A stretch of 6,484 nucleotides of DNA from Gammaproteobacteria bacterium (GCA_023380515.1 JAMCRH010000008.1:1-6484); one strand, 5' to 3'; positions 1-6,399 are shown, counted from the first letter of the stretch. Numbers and translations: made by a program. The notes: generated from the sequence alone by a model not told the origin.

Positions 1-324
1 ATTATGTTCGCAGAGCGTGCTCGCGAGCTTGCGTCGTTGCGCGTGCTCGGATTTAAAAAGAGTGAAATTGCCTACATTTTATTTGGTGAACTAGGCCTCT
101 TAATTGTCGTCGCCATACCCTTCGCATGGGCCATTGGCGTGACCTTTGCTTGGTTATTAACCACTGCTATGAGCATGGATTTATTTCGTATTCCCTTTAT
201 TTTAAGCAGCACGAGTTTTGCTATGAGCGCCCTAGGCGTGCTGGCCGCAGCCACACTGTCGATTCTGTTGATGCTGCGCCGTGTATGGCAACTCGACATG
301 ATTCAAGCATTAAAAACTGAGTAG
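1..324 (+). CDS. ABC transporter permease, FtsX/MacB-type, C-terminal fragment (5' end outside window)
   Basis: This is the tail of an inner-membrane permease; the reading frame is open at the left edge, so the gene begins outside the window. The visible 107 or so residues start with R-A-R-E-L-A-S-L-R-V-L-G-F, the cytoplasmic motif that precedes the last transmembrane hairpin in FtsX-like permeases. Two long hydrophobic segments follow (roughly residues 22-52 and 63-92 of the visible part). The end, D-M-I-Q-A-L-K-T-E, is the usual short cytoplasmic C-terminus of this family. In MacB/LolC-type systems such permeases couple an ATPase to a periplasmic adaptor, moving substrates out of or across the periplasm. 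The adaptor gene begins 29 bases downstream on the same strand, which fits a tripartite exporter operon. The ATPase gene, and possibly a second permease, should lie to the left. The substrate cannot be inferred. Confidence 0.88.
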   Translation: MMFAERARELASLRVLGFKKSEIAYILFGELGLLIVVAIPFAWAIGVTFAWLLTTAMSMDLFRIPFILSSTSFAMSALGVLAAATLSILLMLRRVWQLDMIQALKTE

Positions 325-341
325 CTGCACATGAATTTACC

Positions 342-346
342 GAGGA
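342..346 (+). promoter_or_regulatory. Ribosome binding site of the adaptor gene
   Basis: GAGGA, 7 bases before the ATG at 354. It decides the start in favour of 354 over the in-frame ATG at 372. Confidence 0.7.
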
Positions 347-353
347 ACCGCCG

Positions 354-1574
354 ATGACGACCACGCAACCCATGAAACTGAAATCGATGAAACCGAAACT
401 GCTCTGGAGCGCCGCACTCATACTCGTCGTGCTGGCTCTTGTTTATGCCCTCAAACCTAAGCCTGAAGCGGTTAATTTTACCGTCGTTGCCCGCGGTAAC
501 TTTGCCGAGGTGATTCGCGAAGAAGGTCGCACACACTTGCAAGATACCTATAGTGTCGCTGTGCCTATTCAAGGTTTCTTACAAAGAGTCGGACTCAATG
601 TGGGGGATCGGGTCAACGCCGGCCAAGCGCTATTTTATGTTGAGCCATTGCCAACCCCTGCCCTTGACGCTCGTAGCCGCGAACAAGCGCGTGAAGCGTT
701 AGTGGCCGCACGGGCGCGAGTCGCAGCCGCTGAAGCAGAGCTCGAGAATCGTCGAGCCGATGTTGCGTTTTCCCGCAGTGAACTTAATCGTTTCCGTCAA
801 CTTGCCAACGAAGGCGTGATATCAACGACCGAGCTCGAGCGTGTAGCCACCCAACTCCAACGTGTCGAAGCCGCCGAGCGCGGCGCAACGGCTAGCCTTG
901 GTGCGGCCCAAGCGGAATTAGAAAATGCCCGCATCGTGTTAGCCATTACCGAAGGCACACGCAGTAGTGCAGACCATCAAGCGCTTGCCATCCCTGCCCC
1001 TATCACGGGTGTTGTTCTTCGACGTTTTCGCTGCTGTGAAGGCGTCGTCAATGCCGGCGAGGCTATTCTCGAACTTGGTGATTTGCACGAATTAGAAGTT
1101 CGCATCGACCTGCTGTCCCAAGACGCTGTTCGCGTTGTGCCTGGCATGCGCGTTGAAATTGACCGTTGGGGTGGCGACCACCCCCTACAGGCGCGGATTC
1201 GGTTGGTTGATCCAGCAGGTTTTACCAAGGTTTCAGCGTTAGGCATCGATGAACAACGCGTGGCCGCCTACGCCACTTTAGAGTCACCGCCCGAACAATG
1301 GCAACGGCTGGGCGAAGGCTTTCGCGTGGAAGCCGCTATCATCACGTGGGAATCAGAAGACGAGCTCTACCTACCCGTCAGTGCCCTATTTCGGGTCGCA
1401 GATCAATGGCATGTATTTCGCGTGACGAATGGTCGCGCCGAGCAGGTTGCCGTTGAAATCGGCCGTCGCAGTGGTATCTCTGTCCAAATTACACGTGGTG
1501 TCAGCGCAGGTGAAACCGTTATCAATCACCCGCCGGCACAGCTAGAACATGGCACACGGGTTACGTCGCTGTGA
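354..1574 (+). CDS. HlyD/MacA-family periplasmic adaptor subunit of an efflux system
   Basis: This 406-residue membrane-fusion protein bridges an inner-membrane transporter to an outer-membrane channel. A single N-terminal membrane anchor spans about residues 15-31. The first lipoyl half is at about 66-98 (V-P-I-Q-G-F...V-G-D-R-V-N-A-G-Q). A long Ala/Glu/Arg-rich coiled-coil hairpin covers about 105-200. The second lipoyl half is at about 210-243 (I-P-A-P-I-T-G-V...V-N-A-G-E-A-I-L-E-L-G-D). A beta-barrel (about 245-332) and a membrane-proximal domain (about 335-405) complete it. The start at 354 is chosen because GAGGA sits 7 bases upstream; an ATG at 372 lacks this. It lies 29 bases after the FtsX-type permease, so the partner is an ABC transporter even though database names for this group often say 'RND adaptor'. 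Odd point: two adjacent cysteines (227-228) in the second lipoyl half, where relatives I recall have polar or acidic residues. Confidence 0.9.
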   Translation: MTTTQPMKLKSMKPKLLWSAALILVVLALVYALKPKPEAVNFTVVARGNFAEVIREEGRTHLQDTYSVAVPIQGFLQRVGLNVGDRVNAGQALFYVEPLPTPALDARSREQAREALVAARARVAAAEAELENRRADVAFSRSELNRFRQLANEGVISTTELERVATQLQRVEAAERGATASLGAAQAELENARIVLAITEGTRSSADHQALAIPAPITGVVLRRFRCCEGVVNAGEAILELGDLHELEVRIDLLSQDAVRVVPGMRVEIDRWGGDHPLQARIRLVDPAGFTKVSALGIDEQRVAAYATLESPPEQWQRLGEGFRVEAAIITWESEDELYLPVSALFRVADQWHVFRVTNGRAEQVAVEIGRRSGISVQITRGVSAGETVINHPPAQLEHGTRVTSL

Positions 1575-1602
1575 AATTCTTGCTAAGGTAAGCCGAGTCA
1601 AC

Positions 1603-1608
1603 AAGGAG
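1603..1608 (+). promoter_or_regulatory. Ribosome binding site that fixes the GTG start of the DUF1028 gene
   Basis: AAGGAG with a six-base spacer to the GTG at 1615. The longer in-frame ATG at 1549 lies inside the upstream adaptor gene and has no comparable site. Confidence 0.75.
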
Positions 1609-1614
1609 TCTTTC

Positions 1615-2556
1615 GTGAGTAAGAACGACAACAATACCGCCACGCAAACTACTGGCAGCAAAGCCATAGCCACATTTACTTTGGCTGTGCGTGAGCCGGA
1701 CAGTCATACCTTGGCAATTGCTACCGCCTCGAACTTTCTTGCGGTGGGTAGTTTAGTGCCATGGATCGACAGTCAGGCGGGCCTTGTTGTTTCCCAATCC
1801 TTTGCTAACCCCAATGCCGCCGGCGCTGCACTTGAATCCTTGCGGCATGGCGACTCCGCTGAGCAGGCATTACAAGCATTTTTAGCCGACGACGCCATGG
1901 CCAAGCAACGTCAAGTTGGCATTCTTACTCAGCAAGGCGAATGTCAATTGTATACCGGCCCAGACTGTGTTCCGGCCATGGAAAGTATTCAGGGAGAAAG
2001 TGTTCAGGGTGAGGACTATTTTGTCCTCGGCAATATGCTAAAACCGGGAACCTGCGAAGCAATTGCGCAGGCCTTCAGCGCCAGCCGACGCGACGGATTT
2101 GACCTCGGTGATGCGATGTTAAAAGCCATGATCGCCGGTCAACAGGCTGGTGGTGACAAACGTGGAAAACTTGCTGCGGCGCTCATCATCAAACGCCAAA
2201 ACGCCGGATACTTAGCCAGCTCTGACACTTTTGTCGACTTGCGTGTCGACGCCCATCCACGACCCCTGTCACAGCTTCGCGACCTGTACAGCCTCTTTAA
2301 ACTGTACAATCCGCAACATTTTAATGCCCACATGATTAAGCTTGAACAGCTCAAGCCACATCAATGGCAATTGCTTTACGAAGTCATTCAAGCACTGGTC
2401 GCCGGCGCAACGACAACCGACGACCCGCAAGCCATTGCCGATATTTTGCAGGCGCATAATTTAGGGGCAAACTTCGATGCCGGCAATCAACGGGTCAGCG
2501 AATTACTCTTGCAAGAAGCGCACGCCTTGCTGCGCCTTCTGACACCGCCCTTATAG
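1615..2556 (+). CDS. DUF1028 family protein (Ntn-hydrolase-like fold), GTG start
   Basis: The product is 313 residues and probably cytosolic, since no signal peptide or membrane segment is visible. The frame stays open back to an ATG at 1549, but that would overlap the adaptor gene. GTG at 1615 has AAGGAG six bases upstream and is the better start. Family features run in order: A-T-F-T-L-A-V-R-E-P (about 19-28), A-S-N-F-L-A-V-G-S-L-V-P-W (38-50), Q-S-F-A-N-P (61-66), T-G-x-D-C-V-P (114-120), Q-A-G-G-D-K-R-G-K (177-185) and V-D-L-R-V-D-x-H-P-x-P-L (207-218). A helical C-terminal extension of about 75 residues is of the kind annotated in some members as a putative peptidoglycan-binding region. 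Pfam places DUF1028 in the Ntn-hydrolase clan, but I know of no firm reaction for it. It may be co-transcribed with the exporter, as only 40 bases separate them. Odd point: a 15-bp tandem duplication inside the gene. Confidence 0.87.
   Translation: MSKNDNNTATQTTGSKAIATFTLAVREPDSHTLAIATASNFLAVGSLVPWIDSQAGLVVSQSFANPNAAGAALESLRHGDSAEQALQAFLADDAMAKQRQVGILTQQGECQLYTGPDCVPAMESIQGESVQGEDYFVLGNMLKPGTCEAIAQAFSASRRDGFDLGDAMLKAMIAGQQAGGDKRGKLAAALIIKRQNAGYLASSDTFVDLRVDAHPRPLSQLRDLYSLFKLYNPQHFNAHMIKLEQLKPHQWQLLYEVIQALVAGATTTDDPQAIADILQAHNLGANFDAGNQRVSELLLQEAHALLRLLTPPL
1981..2010 (+). repeat. 15-bp tandem duplication (two copies, 13/15 identical) inside the DUF1028 gene
   Basis: GAAAGTATTCAGGGA at 1981-1995 is followed directly by GAAAGTGTTCAGGGT. 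In protein it gives E-S-I-Q-G then E-S-V-Q-G (residues 123-132), between the T-G-x-D-C-V-P motif and the conserved G-N-M-L segment. It keeps the reading frame and looks like a small in-frame duplication in a surface loop. Confidence 0.75.
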
Positions 2557-2578
2557 TTGCTCTTACACCGGCCTGAGC

Positions 2579-3529
2579 TCACTGACGCTTCGCGCGTTTT
2601 TCTGCAGCCCGTCGTTGCCGACGATTCAATTTTCCGTTTTCAAAGTCATTCCAGTTATCCACTTCAAACGCATTACGCTCACGAATGAACCGCGTGTGCA
2701 TTTGCGGCAGCGGATCCGGCGACAGGTCTTCTGGAATTCGATAACACTTCACCTCATAAAAATGCGATTGAATGTCGGGCACTTCTCCGCGAGCAATAAT
2801 ATAGAGCTCGCAGAAATCACCTGCTTTCGGATTCAATGTGAATTTCCGATCGGGTGTGTGCACTTGAATACGCCCGTCGTCACCCATCACCACGGAAGTA
2901 CTTTCACTGCGTACACCGGCCATTGGGTTATCTTTCAATTTAATTCGAAAGCGACTCGGCACATAGTTATACGGCAAGGGATAAAACGCATCGCCGTTTA
3001 AATTCAGTTCAAAGGTATTCATGGGGTACAACTTACCCGAATCGTCTTCATTACATTTTTCGTAAGTGCGCAGAAACGCACTAAATTGTAAGTTAATAAG
3101 ACGTAAGGACGAAGAGATATAGAAATGAATATTGATATACTGCTCATGGCCTTCAACAAAGGTATCGCAGCAGCTGCGAAAGACAATATTGTCGCGTTTA
3201 AGCACGAAGAATTTATAAACCACAATACCGAGGAATATCGCTGGAGACAGCAACGACAAGGTCGCTAAAAACGCACGAATATTTTGATAGAGGAAACGGT
3301 CAGGCAACGCCCAATTTGGTTCCTTACCAAACAGCTCGGTGTACAAATAATAAAAGTAATTGACCGCTTCCGCCGGTTGTCGCGTAATCACAACAAGAGC
3401 TGCTGCTAGGAACACCGCGATCGCGGCATTAATACCAACATAGACCAAGGTCAGGTGTAAAATTGATTTACTTGCGATATATTGGCGTATCTTAAAATTT
3501 TTGCGCGGATGCAGCTGCTTTTTCTTCAT
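2579..3529 (-). CDS. Kir (inward-rectifier K+ channel)-like membrane protein with a degenerate selectivity filter
   Basis: The 316-residue product starts with a basic N-terminus, then TM1 (about 24-49), a re-entrant-loop-sized segment (about 57-75), TM2 (about 83-110, ending K-F-F-V-L-K-R-D) and a soluble beta-rich domain (about 115-298). It ends in a very basic tail (about 302-316). The order and spacing match bacterial Kir channels recalled from memory. The I-N-x-x-x-A in TM1, Y-x-N-x-x-A-x-L-A-T-L at the start of TM2, I-V-F-R right after TM2 and A-F-E-V-D-N-W-N-D-F near the end (compare V-D-Y-S-R-F-H in KirBac) all have counterparts. The K+ signature T-I/V-G-Y-G is replaced by T-E-L-F-G (64-68), so K+ selectivity is unlikely as such. 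It may be a non-selective or non-conducting relative, or only a structural look-alike. The ATG at 3529 has no clear ribosome binding site, but an in-frame stop shortly upstream (3569-3571) leaves no better start. Divergent pldA begins 30 bases away. The gene is certain; the family call is moderate. Confidence 0.62.
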   Translation of the reverse strand: MKKKQLHPRKNFKIRQYIASKSILHLTLVYVGINAAIAVFLAAALVVITRQPAEAVNYFYYLYTELFGKEPNWALPDRFLYQNIRAFLATLSLLSPAIFLGIVVYKFFVLKRDNIVFRSCCDTFVEGHEQYINIHFYISSSLRLINLQFSAFLRTYEKCNEDDSGKLYPMNTFELNLNGDAFYPLPYNYVPSRFRIKLKDNPMAGVRSESTSVVMGDDGRIQVHTPDRKFTLNPKAGDFCELYIIARGEVPDIQSHFYEVKCYRIPEDLSPDPLPQMHTRFIRERNAFEVDNWNDFENGKLNRRQRRAAEKRAKRQ

Positions 3530-3559
3530 CGTGTCGTTATCAACCGGATCATTATTATT

Positions 3560-4570
3560 ATGAATTTCCTAACCCTAACGAATTTTCGTCGCCGTGACCA
3601 CGATTACCGCCGATTCTTTTGGCAACTACCACTGCTTTTCGTTGCCGCCAGCCTAAGTGTGAATGCCTTTGCGGCCGATACTGTTGCCAATCAAACGACC
3701 GAGAGAGACCACAATGATGAAGACCTACCGATTGCCAGTATCACCGCGCAAGAAGCACTGACTCAGTTTTGGGAGTTAACCCCAGAAGCAAAGCGCGGGA
3801 CATTCCGGGTGAGTACCTTCGAACCGAATTTTATTTTGCCGTTGCATTACACCTCATCAATTAACAATGCCCCCGAGAGCCCAAGCCGCGGAGCCTTAGA
3901 ACCCAACGATACCTACAAAACCAATGAGATTAAAATTCAATTATCGCTGCGCACTAAGGTCTTAGAAGACTTTCTCTTACCAAACGCTGACGTTTGGGCT
4001 GCCTATACCCAAGTGTCGTTATGGCAGGCATACAATGCTAAAGATTCGCGGCCGTTTCGCAGCACCAATCACCGCCCGGAAGTCTTTTATTTAGTGCCGA
4101 TGGAAGGGCTGTGGGATCCCCTGCCCGGGGACTTTAATTTGCAGTTTGTGACAGTGGGGCTAGCGCATGAATCGAATGGCCAAAGCGATCCACTCTCTCG
4201 CAGTTGGAACTACACCTATGCAAGTGCGACGGTGCAGTGGCGCAATCTAATTATTGCCAATACTTGGAAACAACGGATTAACGAAACCGGCGACGATGAT
4301 GACAATCCAGATTTAGTTCGTTATCGCGGCAACTTTGAACTGCAAGTCTCGTGGCTACCCGGGCGTTCTACAGCAAGTATTAAGCGCGTGTCGCGTGAGT
4401 TGTCCATGAACCGCGGTTCGTGGCAGTTTGATTACACCTACCCGCTGACTAGTCAAGCCGACGGTTTGCGCTTATATCTGCAAATGTTTTCAGGTTACGG
4501 TGAATCCCTGGTGGATTATAACCATCGTCAGAATCGAATTGGCATCGGCTTCTTGCTGCTTAATTTTTAA
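3560..4570 (+). CDS. pldA: Outer-membrane phospholipase A (OMPLA/PldA)
   Basis: This enzyme hydrolyses acyl chains from phospholipids that reach the outer leaflet of the outer membrane. It is a 12-strand beta-barrel, active as a calcium-dependent dimer. The product is 336 residues; E. coli PldA is about 289, and the excess is an N-terminal extension. From the ATG at 3560 there is a good signal peptide: basic residues 10-18, hydrophobic 19-34, and likely cleavage after N-A-F-A (residue 38). The catalytic motif G-L-A-H-E-S-N-G...S-R-S-W-N gives His203, Ser205 and Asn217, with the same spacing as H142/S144/N156 of E. coli. Also matching are D-D-N-P-D, S-G-Y-G-E-S-L-V-D-Y-N near the end, and a terminal Phe as expected of BAM substrates. 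The frame stays open to a TTG at 3482 and an ATG at 3509, but those would place 17 or more residues before the signal peptide. No strong ribosome binding site is seen; the ATG follows an ATT-repeat leader. Confidence 0.93.
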   Translation: MNFLTLTNFRRRDHDYRRFFWQLPLLFVAASLSVNAFAADTVANQTTERDHNDEDLPIASITAQEALTQFWELTPEAKRGTFRVSTFEPNFILPLHYTSSINNAPESPSRGALEPNDTYKTNEIKIQLSLRTKVLEDFLLPNADVWAAYTQVSLWQAYNAKDSRPFRSTNHRPEVFYLVPMEGLWDPLPGDFNLQFVTVGLAHESNGQSDPLSRSWNYTYASATVQWRNLIIANTWKQRINETGDDDDNPDLVRYRGNFELQVSWLPGRSTASIKRVSRELSMNRGSWQFDYTYPLTSQADGLRLYLQMFSGYGESLVDYNHRQNRIGIGFLLLNF

Positions 4571-4583
4571 GCAGTAAGAAGCC
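4547..4583. terminator. 17-bp stem-loop over the pldA stop codon, between convergent genes
   Basis: Left arm 4547-4563 pairs with right arm 4567-4583 around a TTT loop. All 17 positions pair in plus-strand RNA (one G-U); the minus-strand RNA has one A-C mismatch. It covers the last pldA codons and stop, and lies 20 bases beyond the end of the convergent peptidase gene. It could stop or protect both transcripts. No T-run follows on either side, so it is not a textbook intrinsic terminator. Confidence 0.55.
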
Positions 4584-4602
4584 TAGTACTCGAGAGCGAA
4601 GC

Positions 4603-5538
4603 TTAACTTTCGGCAGCTAGAGCAAACTTCAATGCACCTTCAACAGCCGCAACTTGTGCCTGAATACATGACTCAGGCGTCGCGTTTGCACTGTCCGGGT
4701 AGACTTCTGTCGTGGTCACGTAAGTCGCATTAGAAAGCCCCATGCACAGGCCTGCACCCTTGCCGTCATATAAAATGACACCCGCGTCAGACAAAGGCAC
4801 GCCAATGATTTTTCCGTGCTCATCGGCATCAGCGATGTGCGTGACTTGACTCACTTGGGCGATGACCGCTCGCTGAAAATCAAGTTCCGGCTTCTTTGCA
4901 TCACCGACTAAGTAAAAACCGTCTGGAATATTCCAGTTATCATTCACTGTACCTTCGCGGGCAGCCAACGCTGGACGGAACTCACTGTTATCGGAATCTG
5001 TCGTTTCATGCAGATCAATATGCAGCAGTAGACTATCCACATGCTCCGCAACCGCTTGCATTAACAAGCCAGATTCTGCTGCGGGCGCAACCGGATGAAC
5101 AAACGAACGGTTCGGGTCGACTGCATCAGGATTCCAACGGTTTATCGTTTCATAACCCCAAGGGCTCAGACACGGTGCGACAAGAATATTACACCGTACT
5201 TGAAAATATTCAGCTCGCGTTTCTAAAAACCGCAATGCGCCATGCACACCGCTCGTTTCGTAACCATGCACACCACCGGTGACTAAAATAGTCGGGAGGT
5301 CGGCACGCCAGTCTTTGGTTTTAACTAAGAATAACGGGTAATTGCGTCCGACTTTGTCGGCATAATTTAATTCGCCATACTGTTCAACGTCAAAGCGCTC
5401 ACGCAACTGCTCAATACGAGTCACCACATCATCGAAATAACTACGCTTTGGCGTTTGCTCTGCCAACCACTGTTGTTTTTCCGCACTGCCCCATGGTTGC
5501 CCCGGGGTACCGATGTGATAACGAGATAATTCTGACAT
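4603..5538 (-). CDS. M14-type zinc metallopeptidase / succinylglutamate desuccinylase-like hydrolase
   Basis: The 311-residue product has no signal peptide and is probably cytosolic. It has the funnelin (carboxypeptidase A-like) zinc site: H-G-Y-E gives His91 and Glu94, and H-I-D-L-H gives His177 as third ligand. D-P-N-R-S-F (141-146, Arg144) matches the substrate-carboxylate-binding N-R motif. T-T-T-E-V-Y-P (275-281, Glu278) is the likely catalytic glutamate near the C-terminus. Y-A-D-K-V-G-R-N-Y-P-L before the core is also typical. Such enzymes cleave a C-terminal residue or an amide on small peptides or N-acyl amino acids; the substrate here is unknown, and a murein-peptide role like MpaA is only one possibility. 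A good ribosome binding site (GAGG, 5-base spacer) supports the ATG. An SDR gene lies 96 bases upstream on the same strand. The leader holds a striking inverted repeat that buries this ribosome binding site, so expression is probably controlled. Confidence 0.85.
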   Translation of the reverse strand: MSELSRYHIGTPGQPWGSAEKQQWLAEQTPKRSYFDDVVTRIEQLRERFDVEQYGELNYADKVGRNYPLFLVKTKDWRADLPTILVTGGVHGYETSGVHGALRFLETRAEYFQVRCNILVAPCLSPWGYETINRWNPDAVDPNRSFVHPVAPAAESGLLMQAVAEHVDSLLLHIDLHETTDSDNSEFRPALAAREGTVNDNWNIPDGFYLVGDAKKPELDFQRAVIAQVSQVTHIADADEHGKIIGVPLSDAGVILYDGKGAGLCMGLSNATYVTTTEVYPDSANATPESCIQAQVAAVEGALKFALAAES

Positions 5539-5543
5539 ATGAA

Positions 5544-5547
5544 CCTC
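5544..5547 (-). promoter_or_regulatory. Ribosome binding site of the M14 peptidase gene, inside an inverted repeat
   Basis: GAGG on the minus strand, five bases before the ATG that begins at 5538. It lies wholly inside the left arm of the inverted repeat 5541-5607, so folding or protein binding there would block translation initiation or elongation of the transcript. Confidence 0.7.
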
Positions 5548-5584
5548 AAAGGTTTGTTAGACAATTTGTACTGCTCGAAGCTAA

Positions 5585-5593
5585 ATCATAACA
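5585..5593 (-). promoter_or_regulatory. Putative extended -10 promoter of the M14 peptidase gene
   Basis: TGTTATGAT on the minus strand is an extended -10 (TG-N-TATGAT, five of six). It predicts a start near 5577 and a leader of about 39 bases. No good -35 is present. A weak TTCGCG lies 19 bases upstream, and the upstream 13-bp dyad would sit exactly in the middle of that 19-bp spacer, a layout reminiscent of MerR-type activation (inference). Confidence 0.45.
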
Positions 5594-5634
5594 AACCCAT
5601 GAGGTTCTACGCGAATTCGATTACACCCACCGGT

Positions 5635-6393
5635 TTAACGCGCGACCATACCGCCGTCAACCGCTAACGCCTGGCCGGTAATAAAGCTGGATTGTGGCAG
5701 CGACATAAAGAGAATCGAATCAGCGACTTCTGCAACAGTCCCCATGCGATTCATCGGATGAAATGCAGCATAAGCAGCTTCGGTTTCTGGATCTTGTTTC
5801 GTCACCCGATCAACCATGTCGGTTTTAATCACACCCGGGCAAATCGCATTCACACGAATATTACGCTCCGCATACTCAACCGCGACTGAACGAGTAATTT
5901 GCACGACAGCGCCCTTCGCCGCGCAGTATGGTGACATCGAGGGGAAACCTACTAAACCAGCAATGGAGGCAATATTCACAATTGCGCCCTGCCCACGTGG
6001 TAGCATCAACTTGATTTGTTCTTGCATACAAACGAATAAACCGCGCACATTGATGTTCATTACTCGGTCATAGGTTTCCATGTCCATTTCGTGGGTTTCA
6101 GCCTGCTTACCCTCAATCCCTGCATTGTTACAGGCATAATCGAGCCGGCCCCATTTTGCCCCAACTTGCTGATGAAAACGACGCACAGCAGCTTCGTTAC
6201 CCACATCGTGCACATCTGCTAGGACTTCAACACCGAGTGCTTCAATTTCCTTTGCGACCGCTGCTAATTTTTCAGTTTGCACATCACTAATGGCAACATG
6301 ACAACCTGCTTTTGCATAAGCAATCGCTGTTGCTTTACCGATACCTGCCGCCGCACCTGTAACGAGTGCAACGGGTTTGTTTGCTGTACCCAT
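5635..6393 (-). CDS. Short-chain dehydrogenase/reductase (classical SDR), probably NAD(H)-linked
   Basis: The 252-residue product is the usual length for a classical SDR, a soluble Rossmann-fold oxidoreductase acting on an alcohol or ketone. The cofactor motif T-G-A-A-A-G-I-G spans residues 12-19. Asp37 at the end of the second strand favours NAD(H) over NADP(H). D-V follows at about 63-64, and N-N-A-G sits at 89-92. The catalytic tetrad is complete: Asn115 (M-N-I-N-V), Ser143, Tyr156 and Lys160 (Y-C-A-A-K). P-G-V-I-K-T-D-M (186-193) and the C-terminal I-T-G-Q-A-L-A-V-D-G-G finish the pattern. The start is supported by GGAG six bases upstream. The substrate is not readable from sequence; names such as glucose or 3-oxoacyl-ACP dehydrogenase would be over-calls. 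It lies upstream of the M14 peptidase gene in the same direction with no obvious terminator between, so read-through is possible. Confidence 0.92.
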   Translation of the reverse strand: MGTANKPVALVTGAAAGIGKATAIAYAKAGCHVAISDVQTEKLAAVAKEIEALGVEVLADVHDVGNEAAVRRFHQQVGAKWGRLDYACNNAGIEGKQAETHEMDMETYDRVMNINVRGLFVCMQEQIKLMLPRGQGAIVNIASIAGLVGFPSMSPYCAAKGAVVQITRSVAVEYAERNIRVNAICPGVIKTDMVDRVTKQDPETEAAYAAFHPMNRMGTVAEVADSILFMSLPQSSFITGQALAVDGGMVAR

Positions 6394-6399
6394 AACTTT

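Larger units (their letters stand above)
5541..5607. repeat. 18-bp inverted repeat (31-bp spacer) made of two 13-bp dyads, likely operator pair or RNA switch
   Basis: Arms 5541-5558 and 5590-5607 are inverted copies with 16/18 identities. Each arm is itself a dyad: AACCTCAAAGGTT (5542-5554) and AACCCATGAGGTT (5594-5606), with consensus AACCyNNNAGGTT. Their centres are 52 bp apart, close to five helical turns. One dyad lies just upstream of the putative -10, the other covers the peptidase ribosome binding site. In a read-through RNA from the SDR gene the arms would pair at 17 of 18 positions (one G-U) and hide that site. Confidence 0.8.

Noticed and set aside
1549..1614. Longer N-terminus for the DUF1028 protein from the ATG at 1549
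   Set aside because: It would overlap the end of the adaptor gene and has no ribosome binding site, whereas GTG 1615 has AAGGAG at a good distance.
2584..2601. Short stem GACGC/GCGTT with a five-base loop followed by Ts, a possible terminator for the DUF1028 transcript
   Set aside because: The stem is only five pairs (one G-U), the T-run is short, and it lies within the C-terminal codons of the opposite gene, where base choice explains it.
2615..3001. Plus-strand open frame of 128 codons opposite the Kir-like gene
   Set aside because: Shadow of the minus-strand gene; no recognisable motif and no start signal.
3472..3498. TTGCGA and TAAAAT as a pldA promoter
   Set aside because: The -35 is weak and the spacer is only 15 bases; not better than chance in this AT-rich stretch.
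4896..5282. Plus-strand open frame of 128 codons opposite the M14 peptidase
   Set aside because: Antisense shadow: the minus-strand frame carries all catalytic motifs of a zinc peptidase, while this one has low-complexity His/Arg-rich sequence and no ribosome binding site.
5612..5619. CGAATTCG palindrome downstream of the SDR gene
   Set aside because: Eight bases, no matching partner and no T-run; most likely chance.
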